DNA of 64,000 bases from Mauremys mutica (Eukaryota; Chordata; Testudines; Geoemydidae), in contig NC_059093.1 in NCBI RefSeq assembly GCF_020497125.1, positions 23,248,486 to 23,312,485 of the forward strand, written 5' to 3'. Shown piece after piece: positions 44,326 to 55,279 of the stretch. The notes under the pieces were generated by a model. It searched no databases and was not told the DNA's origin. It was given only the letters and a program-made list of their open reading frames with translations. The translations under genes were made by a program, and so were the position numbers. Position 1 is the first letter of the stretch, and every line of letters starts with the position of its first letter.

Positions 44326-45600
44326 GCTGGAACCCAGACTCCCTCCCCATCAGTTGCCTGGCGAGCTTTCTTCCCTGGGACACAGCCCAGCTCTGGCCTT
44401 GCCGTGGGCAGCTCCCGTGTGGTCCCCAGTATGAGAGTAAGTGCCTCCAGCCCCTCAGCCAGGGAGATCACAAGCCACTCACCTTTCCAGTTCCTTGGGC
44501 ACTGGCTTTTACTGATCCCTTAGCTGCCCGCAGGGCAGGATAACTCCGCACATCCCTGGGCACCAAGCAGGGAGGGATGGGAGGAAATGGAGAAGTATCT
44601 ACCCAGGGTATTTATCCAGCACCCTTGACTGGCTAAGCCTCTCTCCTGGATTTAAACCCATGGCCCTGTAAGGTGGCGCAGCGCCCTTCTCCCCTGTACA
44701 GATGAGCGCTTGTGGTTGTGAAGAAAAGCTTGAAAAATGGCCCAAGCATGGCCAACATAGCCCCCATCTTCCTGAGTCTGCAGAGAGCCTGAGATTATCA
44801 CCCTCAGAGGGGGGTGCTGCCCTGAGTGTGACCAACACAGCAACACTGCCTGAGTCTGCAGAGAGCCTGAGCCTATCACTGTGAGGGAGGAGCTGCCCCA
44901 AGTGACTGACACAGCGATGCTGCCCAACTCTGCGGACAGCCCAAACCGGGAGGAGTGCCCAGTGAATCTCAATGGAGTGATAATAGCAAGCCCGATTGCT
45001 CTGGGGGCACCTACCCCACCCCAGCAGTGACAGCCCAGCTCCTGGGGGGAAGAACTGGGGGCCCCTGCTGCCCCTAGCAGGAGGGGGACCCTGCTACCCA
45101 TCCTGGGGGGAAGAAGGAACCCTGTGCAGCTGTCCCTGCCTCTCCAAGATGTTTAACTGAAATCGATTAGGAACAGGTTGGAACTGGTCTGTCCCAAGCC
45201 CCTCTGAAACCCAAATCAGAGCATCCACATGGGCTTTGCTCCGGTTTCAATTTGCCCCATTGGTCAAACCGGTGCCACTTTCCCATGCAGAGAAGGCCTG
45301 AGAATAAATGCTTGACACCCCGGGGAGCCCCTGGCTCAGTGAGGGGGCTGGCTGTTCTCAGGGTGCCTGGGAACCACACCCCGCCCCCCGAGTCCCAATG
45401 TCCCTCTGCTCTGCCCATGGGGACGCACAGCTCTGAATCTTGCTGAGCATGGGGTGAGCCGGGTGGGCCAGGGACACATGGGGGAGCACAGGAGCGACAG
45501 GCCCGGAGTGGGGGCTGGTGTAAAGGGGAGACTCCATGTTAGCCCCTGGGATCCTGACGCCCCCTTGCCCGCCGCCCAGGCCTGGATGGGGCCATGCTTT
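44326..45600. other. Intergenic DNA with a short tandem repeat
   Basis: At 44769-44945 a 74-77-bp unit (cctgagtctgcagagagcct) occurs three times. The rest is unassigned. Confidence 0.5.
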
Positions 45601-45619
45601 GGCCCTCCAGGCTCTGCTA

Positions 45620-45733
45620 CACTGCTGTGGGCGTGGCTAACGCAGTGGGCGGAGCCCTTGGGAGCCAGACCGGTGGCAGGCAGCTTGGGGCAGGCTGCAG
45701 GCAGCTGTGTCTGGAGTCAGTGCCGGGACAGAG
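45620..45733 (+). promoter_or_regulatory. Candidate promoter and first non-coding exon of the EF1A-like gene
   Basis: GC-box-like words (gggcgtggc and gggcggagc, about 45629-45655) precede a stretch ending in a strong donor, GACAGAG|gtaaggg, at 45733. The first coding exon at about 46947 has an acceptor but no promoter-like sequence immediately before it. A spliced 5' UTR starting here is therefore plausible. The start point is not defined. Confidence 0.4.
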
Positions 45734-46946
45734 GTAAGGGCAGCTGGCTGGGGGCCTGGTCTGAAATGCAGGGCTGGTGCTGCCCACTCCCCAGCTGGTT
45801 TAAAAGCTCCCCTGGAGGAAGCAGCCCTGGTAGGGGTGCCTGGTGCTGGCTCCACACAGGGGGCTGAACCCATGATGGCTCCAGCCCCACATGGCCTGAG
45901 TCTGTCTTGGGGGCACTGGACACTGTGTAACACTGGCAGGGCTGGAGCCAGGTGGCTGTGGGAGATGCCAGCGGGACGGGCTGGGTGCTGGGGGAGATCA
46001 GCCTGGATTCCCTGCCCCCAGCTGGGCCTTTGGGCCCAGTCTGGATGGGCTGGGGTGATTCTCCTGAGGGGCCAGCTGGCTTCTGCTCTCCCAGCCCCCC
46101 CTGGTGAGGGGCAGGGGGTTGGAGCGAGCGAGGTTAGAGGCCTGGGGCTCATGGGCTGTGCTTGTGTAGGCCTCGCCCTGGCTTGTTGGTGTAGCTGGCC
46201 GCTGGGCTGCAATTCAGTCAGTGCTGAAATGTCAGGGAAAGTTCCAGGCACCCCTGGCTGCTCTGGGGGCACATGGAGCCCAGCCCCTGCCATCTCTTTA
46301 GCCCACCAGTGCTCCAGCTACCTGGGCACTTGCCTAGAGCTCAGACTGGCTGGTGCACCCATTTGCCTCTCCCAGGATAACAGTAGCTGGCCCGTCCTCC
46401 CGCACACTGAATGCTTCTCTCCCCAGGGTGGGGGAATGGGGGCATGGCCTGGGCACACCCTACCCTGGCTGGGGGAGGCTGGTATGGAGGGAAGGGGCCT
46501 GGGGGAGCCAGAAAGGTGAGAATGGGGGTGCGCACAGACACCTGGGTCTGGGAAAGGAGGTTCAGACACTGCTGGCATGAGCCTGGTATGGGAGGGAGCA
46601 CACAGACCCCCTGTCAAGGGGAGTAGTGGGGAGTCCCTGAAATAATAGAGGGCAGGGACGGGGGCTCCTGGAAGGAACGGGGAGATGCATGGCACCCTGG
46701 TTACACAGTGAGCTCTGCGGCATGTGGCCCCCTGGCACCTCTCTGAGGGCATTAGCACCAGCACCTGCAGGCCTCTGAGCAGCCAGCCCCTGTGTGGGGA
46801 CTGGCCAGCCCCCGCCGCATGGCTGCACTGCCCCTTGTAATCCAGGGCTTGCCCCTTCTTGGGTCCCAGCGTCTCCGCTGGTGGCTTGTCCTGCGAGCTC
46901 CCTGGGTGCAGACAGCCCCGACGCTCCCCTGCCTCCCCCACAACAG
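45734..46946. other. Putative 5' UTR intron
   Basis: GC-rich DNA with open frames on both strands and no recognised domain. Confidence 0.3.
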
Positions 46947-46967
46947 CAGCCGCTGCACCGTGGCCCC

Positions 46968-47093
46968 ATGAGCCAGACTCAGCTCCAGATCCTGGTGCTC
47001 GGCCCCGTGGCCTCTGGGAAATCCACCATGACCAGACACCTGCTTTGCGAAGGGGGCGACAGCTGGAAGAGTCTGGAGACACCCCAGAAAGAG
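46968..47093 (+). CDS. Degenerate EF1A-like gene, coding exon 1 (P-loop)
   Basis: The start ATG (46968) lies 21 bases after a likely acceptor (ctcccccacaacag). It begins MSQTQLQILVLGPVASGKST and ends TPQKE at GAG|gtaacc in phase 0. The P-loop GPVASGKST (residues 12-20) aligns with GHVDSGKST of eEF1A, keeping GxxxxGKS. The His and Asp that follow the first Gly and Val in eEF1A are Pro and Ala here. The exon matches the eEF1A N-terminus in length and spacing. It could still bind nucleotide phosphate, which is inference from the P-loop. Confidence 0.85.
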
Positions 47094-48098
47094 GTAACCG
47101 CGGCCCTTTAGCCCCGTCCCTGACCGCTCGCTCCCAGAGCCTGGGCTGGATGGCATGGGGGGGAGCTCTGCCATGAGATGGTCCGTGAGGTCCCTCGGCC
47201 TAACGCCCGTTCTATGGTGGACCCACAAACAGCGGGGCTGGGGTTAGGCCCCTCGCCGCTGCCTGGACAGACAAAGTGAGCCTCAGTCTCCACGTCAAAG
47301 AGAAGTGTTTCCACAGCCCCCCCCCCCCTTCCTGGCAGAGTGACCCAGGGTCTCCCTTCTCTGGGCAGCTGGAGGACACAGTCCTGCCGAGTGAGGATTT
47401 CTCAGCCCTCACGCCAAGGGGAAGGGCAGCGGGAGCCTGACAGAGCTCTTGTCTAACACAATTGCAGCGCTTCCAATGTGGCAGGCAGCTAGTCTGAGCC
47501 CGAGAGTAGTGTCAGTGCGACTGCACCGACAGCTATTCTCCGAGGGGGCAGATAACTGGGGTTGTGCCAATGTAACTGTTATGGTCAAAATCACCCCTCA
47601 CTGGCAGCAATGCCCCAGGACAAGGGCTGTGCCCAGAGCAGGCTAGTGAAACAGACGGGCCAAACAAAAGTGGGTTAGGAGCTGTGAAATTGACTCCCCT
47701 CCCGGCCTGAGCTGGGAGTCGCTTCCTTGGCCTTGGAGTTCCAGGAGCTCCCCAGTCGCCCAGGGAAATGAGGCTTCACTTTCCAGTGTAACAAAACTGA
47801 ACACATGGTGCTGGAACACCCTGCCCGGCCTCCGTCTAGCACAGCAGTGAGTAGCCACAGGAGCCCGGTGTTTCCACTTCCATGGAGCTTTGCAGCCCCA
47901 GCCCCTGGCTGGGCGAGGAAGGCCCGTCTGCTCCCTGCAGTGCATGGGGCGGGGCAGATCAATAGTTCTGGGTGCTGCAGACCTGGCGGAGCCCCTGGGG
48001 GCGTGACTCCGAGTTCCGCGCTTGAGAATCAAGCCCAAGCATGTCTCAAATTACATGCCCCGAACCAGTGCCCACCCCTGGGAATTCATCCCCAACAC

Positions 48099-48214
48099 CA
48101 GTGCTTCATTTGGGCCAGGGCTGAGCCCTGACACCTCTGGGTTTGCTGCATCAGTTATGAATGTAAAACAATTGCTTAAGCCCCGGCACCTCTTTCCTTA
48201 CAAATTAAGCACTG
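48099..48214. mobile_element. Small MITE with CAGTGCTT ends
   Basis: Left CAGTGCTTCATTTG and right CAAATTAAGCACTG are inverted repeats. The flanks cccaacac and cccaaggc agree at 6 of 8 bases, fitting an old hAT-like duplication. It sits in intron 1 of the EF1A-like gene. Confidence 0.7.
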
Positions 48215-48547
48215 CCCAAGGCCAGCAGCTGGTGGCAGAAGCAGGAGTAGAACCACCAACTCCCAGGCCCACGTGTGTTCCTCAGCCAAGCTGCCCCAGC
48301 GTGAGCTCGCTGTCCCATAGCTGAGAGAACCTCCCAGTTGTGCCGGGTGCATCAGACAAAGGGCAACTGTCCCGAGGAGACCGGTCTCTGGGACACCCAC
48401 AAGGTTCCCATTCCCAGAGACTCCTGGCACGGAGACACCATGGGTGGTGTGTCTGCTGCACGCAGAGGGGGGGTGATGGGCAGGGGGGCAAAAGGAGGCT
48501 GAGGTTTGCTGTGGCTGGTTGCTCTGTGAGCACCTCATCTAAGACAG

Positions 48548-48778
48548 GTGGCTCTCATTGGCTCGTACGAGAACTGTAACCAGTGTCCCCCCATGCAGAC
48601 AGGGAAGAGCCCCCCCACGCCTGCCCGGATGCTGGACAGGCCGAGAGCAGAGCAGCAGCAGGGCACAGCCCCTAGTCACCTCCTGCAGCCCTTCAAGACC
48701 CCAAAGTACGAGGTCATTGTTGTCGATTCCCTGGAGCCTGGGGGGCTGCCCGGTAACCCGTTCCCAGGCAGCGCTCCG
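48548..48778 (+). CDS. Degenerate EF1A-like gene, coding exon 2 (eroded switch regions)
   Basis: The exon follows catctaagacag, starts in phase 0 and ends in phase 0 at GCTCCG|gtaagt (77 codons). The part MLDRPRAEQQQGTAPSHLLQ aligns with the eEF1A segment that carries switch I, but the RERGITID core is replaced by EQQQGTAPS. In KYEVIVVDSLEPGG the strand before DxxG is kept, while DAPGH becomes DSLEPG (from residue 102), so the glycine that contacts the gamma-phosphate is displaced and the catalytic His is gone. From known GTPase mechanism, GTP hydrolysis is unlikely. An insertion (CNQCPPMQTGKSPPT) has no eEF1A counterpart that I can align. Confidence 0.82.
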
Positions 48779-49738
48779 GTAAGTGCCAGGCCGGGGGGTG
48801 CATTACCAGAATGGCTGGGGCTGGCTGGTTGGTGGGGAGCTCACTGACAAACCCAGGATCTGCTGGCTGGGCGCTGACGCAGGATAGAAACTCACTCAGG
48901 GCTGTGGGGGCGAGGGGTGTGGTTTTCCAGCACTTGGAGGCTGTGTCAAGGCTGGGTCTCCGGCAGGAGGCTGGATGGGAAGATTTAACCATCTCTTCCG
49001 GCCTCAAAACTCTAGATCTTGCTTTAAAGACTTCCTGCCGCTAACCCGCTTTAACCCGTGTCCATGTGCTGGTTATCGGAACGCCGGCCAAGGCTCGGTC
49101 AGATGCTGGGCCGTGGCCACCCGAGTACCTCGGACAGCCGAAAAGGGGGCTCGGCCGTGGGGCCCTTTGTCTGACCAGCCATCTCTTGGCTGCCTGGGAA
49201 CAGTAATTCTGCTGCTGCCCTTTAATTCCCCCCCGGGAGGTCGCAGGGCACGCGGCCCTAGCAGTAAGTAAATGTTCAGGGCTGATGTGCAGGGTGCGTC
49301 GTCAGGCCATGGCTGGTGGCCCTTGGCTTCTCTACTGCCCCCTCCCCGCCACACACCTCACTCCTGTCTCCTTCCTTCCTTTCCTCTTCTCTGGGGGAAG
49401 AAGGGGTTTGCCCCCCTAGTCTCTGTGCCCCTAGCCCACCCCAAAGAGGGTATCTGCATCCTGCCCTACAGTGGAATCCCTACACCTGACTCCCTGCAGC
49501 GTGACCGTGCCTGGCGCCGGATCAAGCGCCCAGCCCCAGTGGGCATGGGCCATGCACCCAGCACGAGATCGAGCACCAGGCCCCAATGGGCGTGGGCTAC
49601 TCTGTGCTCTGGATGGGTGGCTGTTACGTAGCTGGTGCGTGGCCCCAGTGCTCATGTCTGTGGTTCCCTGGCTTCGTGTGCATCGCGTCTGTAACACTCG
49701 GGTTGCTCTGGGCATTAGCCAGCTCTCGTCTCCCCCAG

Positions 49739-50026
49739 GCAGGCGCTGCCGTGCTGCTGGTCCCTGCGGACGGGGGACAGCGTGAGGCCAGCTGCGTTGT
49801 CACCTGCCAGCAGGTCCTCTTGGCCTGCAATCTGCCGGCCAAGCAGCTCGTCGTCTGTGTGAACAAGATGGATGCCACAGAGCCTCCCTACAGCCGCCAG
49901 CGCTACCAGGAGATCAGCCAGGAAGTGTGCGCCTGCCTCCGCCAGCTGGGCAAGAACCCAGCAACTGTGGCTTTTCTCCCCATCTCGGGCTTGCATGGGG
50001 ACAACCTGCTGGAACCCAGCTCCAGG
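49739..50026 (+). CDS. Degenerate EF1A-like gene, coding exon 3 (NKMD and SG motifs)
   Basis: The acceptor is ctctcgtctcccccag and the donor AGG|gtaagt. Phase 0 on both sides, 96 codons. This is the best preserved part: QLVVCVNKMDATEPPYSRQR contains the guanine-specificity motif NKMD (residues 161-164), and FLPISGLHGDNLLEPSS contains the G5-type SG (202-203). Both align closely with eEF1A. The eEF1A stretch between DAPGH and this region (RDFIKNMITG) is missing, and AGAAVLLVPADGGQREASC takes up from the QADCAVLIVAAG part. Confidence 0.9.
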
Positions 50027-50741
50027 GTAAGTCTGGGGCCTAGCCACCCTGGGAAGGGCTGCAGGGCATTGGGCCAGACGGCCCTCCTTGTGGGAATGGC
50101 TTAGCCAGGCCGCTGGCTTGTCCGTCCTAGCGGCTGTCTCGGACCGGCATTCGTGATGCCACGTCTCTTTGCCTGCAGGCCCGGTGCCTTGGGGAAAGCA
50201 GGGGCTGGTACCGTGGTTCCCAAGCCAGCTGCAGGCAGAGGAGGTGGTGCCGCGGGCCCAGAGCCACTGAGGCATTTAGGCGCTTAGCGCTCACCAAAAT
50301 CAATGGGTGCCAAGCAGCAGGGTACCTCTGGGGAGCAGGACCGTCATGCCCAGGCTGTCTCCTGTCCCTGGTCCTCCAGGCCTCAGCATTAAACTGGCCC
50401 TGCTGTGCCGGCCGGCCCCCCAGCCAGGGCCCTGTGCTCTCCAAGCACAGGAGGCCTGTGGCTCTGAGGGGAAAGCAGGTTCCTGAGCCTGGCTCTCGGC
50501 TAGCCACCCTTCTCCCTGGTCACCCTCCGCAGTGTGTCCGCAGAGCTTCCTGGGGCAGGGACTGTCTGGGCTGTGTCTGTGCCGGGCCCTGGGGCAGGGA
50601 GTCAGTAGTATTGTCTCCTCTCCCTCGCCACGCAGAGGCCGTTAAACCCCAGGAGAGGCCAGGGGCATAACGCATGACTGGAAGGCGCTCGATACTACGG
50701 TGATGGGCACAGGACGGAAACCTCCGTAGGTTAATAGATCC

Positions 50742-51190
50742 CTAGATTCCAAGGCCAGAAGGGAACCACTGTGATCTGTGACCTCAAGAGACCTGCCCTG
50801 AAATAATTTCTACAGCAGATCATAAGAACAGCCAGACTGGGTCAGACCAAAGGTCCATCTAGCCCAGTGTCCTGTCTGCCGACAGTGGCCAATGCCAGGT
50901 GCCCCAGAGGGAGTGAACAGAACAGGGCAACTTATCAAGTGATACATCCCCTGTCGCCCATTCCCAGCTTCTGGCAGTGAGAATTTTAGGGACACCCAGA
51001 GCATGGGGCTGTGCCACTGACCACTGATGGACCTGTCCTCCAGGCACTGATCTAGGTCTTTTTTGAACCGTTATAGTCTTGGCCTTCACAACATCCTCTG
51101 GCAAGGAGTTTACTTTTGTTTGTTTTTAAACCTGCTGCCAATTAATTTCACTGGGTGTCCCTGGTTCTTGTGTTTATGAGGAGAAAAGCA
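50742..51190 (-). mobile_element. CR1/LINE 3' fragments (minus)
   Basis: At 50742-50815 the words ccaaggccagaagggaacca suggest the end of one LINE family. At 50816-51190 a CR1 copy follows (cataagaacagccagactgg, gtcagaccaaaggtccatct, ttataatagtcttggc-like words). Both are in intron 3 of the EF1A-like gene. Confidence 0.75.
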
Positions 51191-51438
51191 TCCAATCTGG
51201 ATTTGAAACTGGTCAGTGATGGAGAATCCATTACGACCCTTGGTTCCGATGGTTAACAATCCTCACAGTCAAAAATGTACACCTTGTTCCAATCTGAATG
51301 TGTCTAGCTTCGACCTGCAGCCATTGAGCCATTCCAGCAGGCGGAGGAGATGAGATCATTGACTGGGCGAGGTTCCCCTCGAGCAGGGGATCTGCCCTCG
51401 TTACCCAGACAGTAACACTGAAATCCTGCCCTTTGCAG

Positions 51439-51565
51439 ATGCCCTGGTTCCGAGGCTGGGCAGGCACTAGGAAGCGGGGTGGTACCATGGCCACCAGCCT
51501 GCAGCAGGTCCTGGATTCTCTTGTCCCTGGGTGGCCCCAGTGGGACTCCAGCTACACATGTGGAG
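51439..51565 (+). CDS. Degenerate EF1A-like gene, coding exon 4 (end of G domain)
   Basis: The acceptor is ctgccctttgcag and the exon begins MPWFRGWAGTRKRGGTMATS, aligning with MPWFKGWKVTRKDG of eEF1A. It ends in phase 1 at TGTGGAG|gtgggt after LVPGWPQWDSSYTCG. In eEF1A the sequence at this point enters domain II (tRNA-binding barrel). Here the next exon is unrelated, so domains II and III are absent. Confidence 0.85.
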
Positions 51566-52400
51566 GTGGGTGGTAATTTGCCTTGTTAGGCTGGCGGGAG
51601 GGGGTGGGGGTCTCCTTCACAGTGCTGGGGACGGGCCTGAGTCGCACACGCTCAGAGGAAAGTCTGCTTGGGCTGCAGGGACTGACGTGGCCACCCGTGG
51701 GCCTAGAAGTGCTTTATCACAAGTTAGCTTCATTCACTTCCAAAGCTAAACTTGGAATAAATCACTCCATTCAGAATAAGAGCGTTCACACGGGAAGCTA
51801 ATCCAGAATAACTATTCTGCATTAAACTTGCACCCACCCTTAATCTGAATTAACTTCTCAGTGGAGACAAGCCCTTTATGACCTGGCATTAATATGTGGA
51901 GGGACAGATGGCTGGCACGGCGGGGGTGGCTGCTTGCTGTTCTCTTCCGAAGTCTCTGGCCATGTACGTACCAAGCCCAGACAGTCCCACGAGCACTGAC
52001 TGACACCAGGCTCCCAGAGAAGTGCCAGCCCCAGGCAAAGTTCTGAGCAAGTGGCCCTGCAGCCGGGGCCCCCGTGGAGTAGCAGGGGATCCAGGCCTGG
52101 CCCAGGGCCTTGCTCTGAGGCAGTTCTTGTGACTGTCTGCTCATGTGCCCCATCAAATCTCGCCTGCGAGGCTGGGCATTCCAAGGGGCAGGACACCCCA
52201 GCAAAATCAGCCCGGGGACCTGCACCTGGAAACCCCACCCCCAGCCTGGGCCTGGCTTTTAATGGGGCACTGGCCAAAGCTGCCAGCTGGGAGGGAAGCC
52301 CCTGACTTAACTGGGGCTTTGTTAGGTGACTGTAGGAAGGCAGGAGGCCTTGTCCCAGCAAGGGACAGGACACAGCAGGCTGAGCTCCTGCTCCTGCCTT

Positions 52401-52662
52401 CAGGGGCAGCTCCAGGTACCAGCATGCCAAACGCGTGCCTGGGGCAGCAAGCCACGGGGGGCGCTCTGCCGGTCGCCGCTAGGGCAGCAGACAAGTTGCC
52501 TTTGGCGGCATGCCTATGGAGGGTCTGCTGGTCCCGCGGCTTTGTCGGACCTCCCACAGGCACGCCACCGAATCCACAGGACCGGGAACATCCCGCAGGC
52601 AAGCCGCCAAAGGCAGCCTGCCTGCTGTGCTTGGGGCAGCAAAATACCTAGAGCCGCCCCTG
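52401..52662. mobile_element. hAT MITE, copy 3
   Basis: Ends CAGGGGCAGCTCCAGG and CTAGAGCCGCCCCTG. The flanks cctgcctt and cctgcctc agree at 7 of 8 bases. It lies in the last intron of the EF1A-like gene and is the third member of the family at 39.75 and 44.0 kb. Confidence 0.9.
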
Positions 52663-52887
52663 CCTGCCTCTGCCTGTGACTGACGGGCAACTCAGGCCAG
52701 TGCCATCCGAAAATGGCCACTGGCTTCGGCTGCCCAGTGCTAGGGCTGTAAACCCAGTGGGACGGGCAGTGGGACTGAGCCTGCCTGGGGCCTGCAGGCG
52801 TTGTCGTAACACAGCCAGCCTGTGTCTGCGCATGATCACTAGCTCCTGCTCTGGATCCTTACCCCGGTCTCTGCTTCTCCTCCGCAG

Positions 52888-53972
52888 GACTGGAGGGTGA
52901 CCCTGTGAGAATGAGCAGCACCCCCGTGCCCTGCTTAGAGGAGTCCCTGATCCTCCCATCCTCCCTCGACGGTACCACATCAGTCGGCCTGAAGAGGAAG
53001 GACTCGGAGAGCCCCGTCCTGCAGCTGCCGAAGAAGCCGCGAGGGGAAGCCCTTCATGCTGGCATGCAGCCGCTGGCACCATCCCAGGGGAGTGACCTTG
53101 ATACAGCACTAAACTGGCAAAAACAGATCCTGGAGACCCAGTGCCCCCTCGCTTCCGCCCCACCCACAGAACCCTCCCACTGGCCGCAGGCCCCACCCCT
53201 CCAGCTCCTACCCTCCCCCACCCACAGGCGGCAGGCCCCACCCCTCCAGCTCCCGGCCTCCCCCACCCGCTGGCTGCAGGCCCCACCCCTCCAGCTCCCG
53301 GCCTCCCCCACCCGCTGGCCGCAGGCCCCACCCCTCCAGCTCCCGGCCTCCCCCACCCACTGGCCGCAGGCCCTACCCCTCCAGCTCCCCTCCTCCCCCA
53401 CCCGCTGGCCGCAGGCCCCACCCCTCCAGCTCCCATCCTCCCCCTCCCGCTGGCCGCAGGCCCCACTCCTCCAGCTCCCATCCTCCCCCTCCCGCTGGCC
53501 ACAGGCCCCACCCCTCCAGCTCCCATCCCTGCCCCTTCAGTCCTGGCACACCCCTCCTCCGCTGCAGCCCCCATCTCTCTGGCTTTCATCCTCCCCCACC
53601 CACTGGCTGCAGGCCCCTCTGTTGTGCCACCAGTGTGTCTCCCTGCTCCTGCCCCTAGCCTGGCCAAGGCAGCACTGGCAGGCCCCACCTCAGCAGCTGT
53701 CCCCCCAGCCAGAGCAGCGCCAGCAGGCCCTTCCTGAGCATCCCAAGTACACACAGCTGCTCCCAGTCCCGTCCCAGCCACCCAATCTGCTGCAGCAGCT
53801 GCCAGCATCCCCTCTCCAGTATCTGTCCCCTCCACGCCCCTGCCAGCTGGCCCTGTCTCCTCTGCCACCCCAGCACCCGCAGCCCAGGCCTGCCTCCTCG
53901 CCATCCCTTCTCGACAGCCGCCCCTTGCTGCAGGCACTCTGCTGGTCACTCACTACCATTGCCCTGGCCTGA
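52888..53972 (+). CDS. EF1A-like gene, last exon (new C-terminal tail)
   Basis: The acceptor cttctcctccgcag supplies GA, completing a Gly codon from exon 4. The frame is then open for 360 codons to TGA at 53970-53972. The first part has a bipartite basic motif, GLKRKDSESPVLQLPKKPRG, with the spacing of a nuclear localisation signal. From about 53170 to 53530 a 45-bp unit repeats about eight times, encoding the 15-residue PQAPPLQLPASPTRW with small changes. The rest is Pro/Gln/Leu-rich without domains. The tail is low-complexity, so its exact length may vary between individuals. The joined protein is about 618 residues. I recognise no homologue. Confidence 0.75.
53170..53530 (+). repeat. 45-bp coding minisatellite, about eight units
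   Basis: The unit gcaggccccacccctccagc plus 25 further bases recurs with few changes. Because 45 is a multiple of three, copy-number change keeps the frame. Confidence 0.9.
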
Positions 53973-54229
53973 TGGCTTGGGTGTTGGCTCGCAGGCTGGA
54001 CTTGCCAGGGCATTGCCCCCCACAGGCAGCCAGGGGCCGTGCCTTGCATCCCTCCAGTCCTGCTCAGGGCCCCTGGGCTCTAGTGGGGGGAAGGGGCTCT
54101 TGGAGCTGGCTGTGGGCCGGGCAGGGGGTACTCCACGCTGGTGAAACTGGCCCCAAATGGCCACAGGACAGCCTTGGCTTAGGCCTGCAGGTTGGCGGCT
54201 TCCAGCTGTGCTTTGTGTTGGTAAGTGAC

Positions 54230-54235
54230 AATAAA
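54230..54235 (+). terminator. Polyadenylation signal of the EF1A-like gene
   Basis: AATAAA, 258 bases after the stop codon, followed by a GT-rich stretch (gtgtttcccacag). This is a good fit to a 3' end and the first such signal downstream of the stop. Confidence 0.65.
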
Positions 54236-54255
54236 GTGTTTCCCACAGTCCTGGC

Positions 54256-55279
54256 TCTGGGATTTTCTGCCCCCCTCTATCCCACACCAGCTGAGGGCAA
54301 ATAGAGGCTTGCTCAGCCCTAGCCACGATAGAGACAATCACATGGGCCAGGCCTCCAGTGCAGCCACCAAGTGTTCACACGTGGGGCAGAGAGGTGGGGT
54401 TTGGCTGCCCCTTTGGCCGGCGAGTGCCAAAAGCTGAGCTGGAGGGTAAGTGCAGTGGGGCAGGGACTTGGGGGTCCCTGAAGGGGGCTGGATTCCTGAA
54501 GGAGGCGTGTAGCTGTCACTGCAAAACACATGGCTACTGGCACGGGCATCCCTTAGGGCTGGACTCAGCAATGCTGAGCACCCACCTGTGAGGACCAGCA
54601 GCTCTCAAATTAGGCCTTTCCATGGCAGCACAGTCCAGCTGCCCCATGCTCTCTGCTGCCCTCCTGTGCAGGAACAAAGGGGGTTCAGCTAGTGGAGAGC
54701 TGGGGTACCTTTTGGCTGGGAGTCAGGACTCCTGGGTCCTGCTCTTCGCACTGGGGTGGTCTGCAGGGCATGGCTGTGTCTGTGCACCCAGCTGCCAGGG
54801 GCTACCAGCCTGGGAGATGTACTAAGGAGAACAACTACAAACCTCCCTGCAAGGGTCTGGCTGAGCCCTCCCCATGCCAGGCTCTCTGCCTCTGTCACCC
54901 TGGCTGCCCCTGTGAGAGCTGAGTGCCTAACAGCAGACACCTAGCCCTAGAGTGGGCATCTTGCCAAACAGCCTGCTGCACAAAGGGGCTGTGCCTCAGT
55001 TTCCCCCTCAGTTACACCATGGTTTTGCTGGCCCTACTGCTGTGTTGGTGCTTAATGAGATGAGCAATGGGCCCTGCCCAAAGTTCACAGCCCAGTGGCA
55101 CCTTTCACCCTCCCGTGGGTCTGTTCCTGCGGCTGGGGGGAGGGGGCTGAAGGAGTCATTGGGGATGTGAATGCGAATCCCTCCATGCTTTGCCTGGGGA
55201 GAGCTGGCTGCTTTAACCCTTTGTACACCAGCTCTTCCTGCGCCAGCCAGGGAGTGCTGGCCTGCCCTGGAGCAGGCCT
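54256..55279. other. Unassigned DNA downstream of the EF1A-like gene
   Basis: GC-rich, with open frames on both strands and no domains. Nothing is recognised. Confidence 0.35.

Noticed and set aside
45454..46519. GC-rich frames of 137-270 codons upstream of the EF1A-like gene
   Set aside because: Composition-driven, overlapping on both strands, no domains; only the donor at 45733 was kept as weak exon evidence.
52648..53949. Minus-strand frame of 433 codons opposite the EF1A-like last exon
   Set aside because: Antisense shadow of the GC-rich coding minisatellite; low-complexity Gly/Ala/Arg peptide and no splice evidence.
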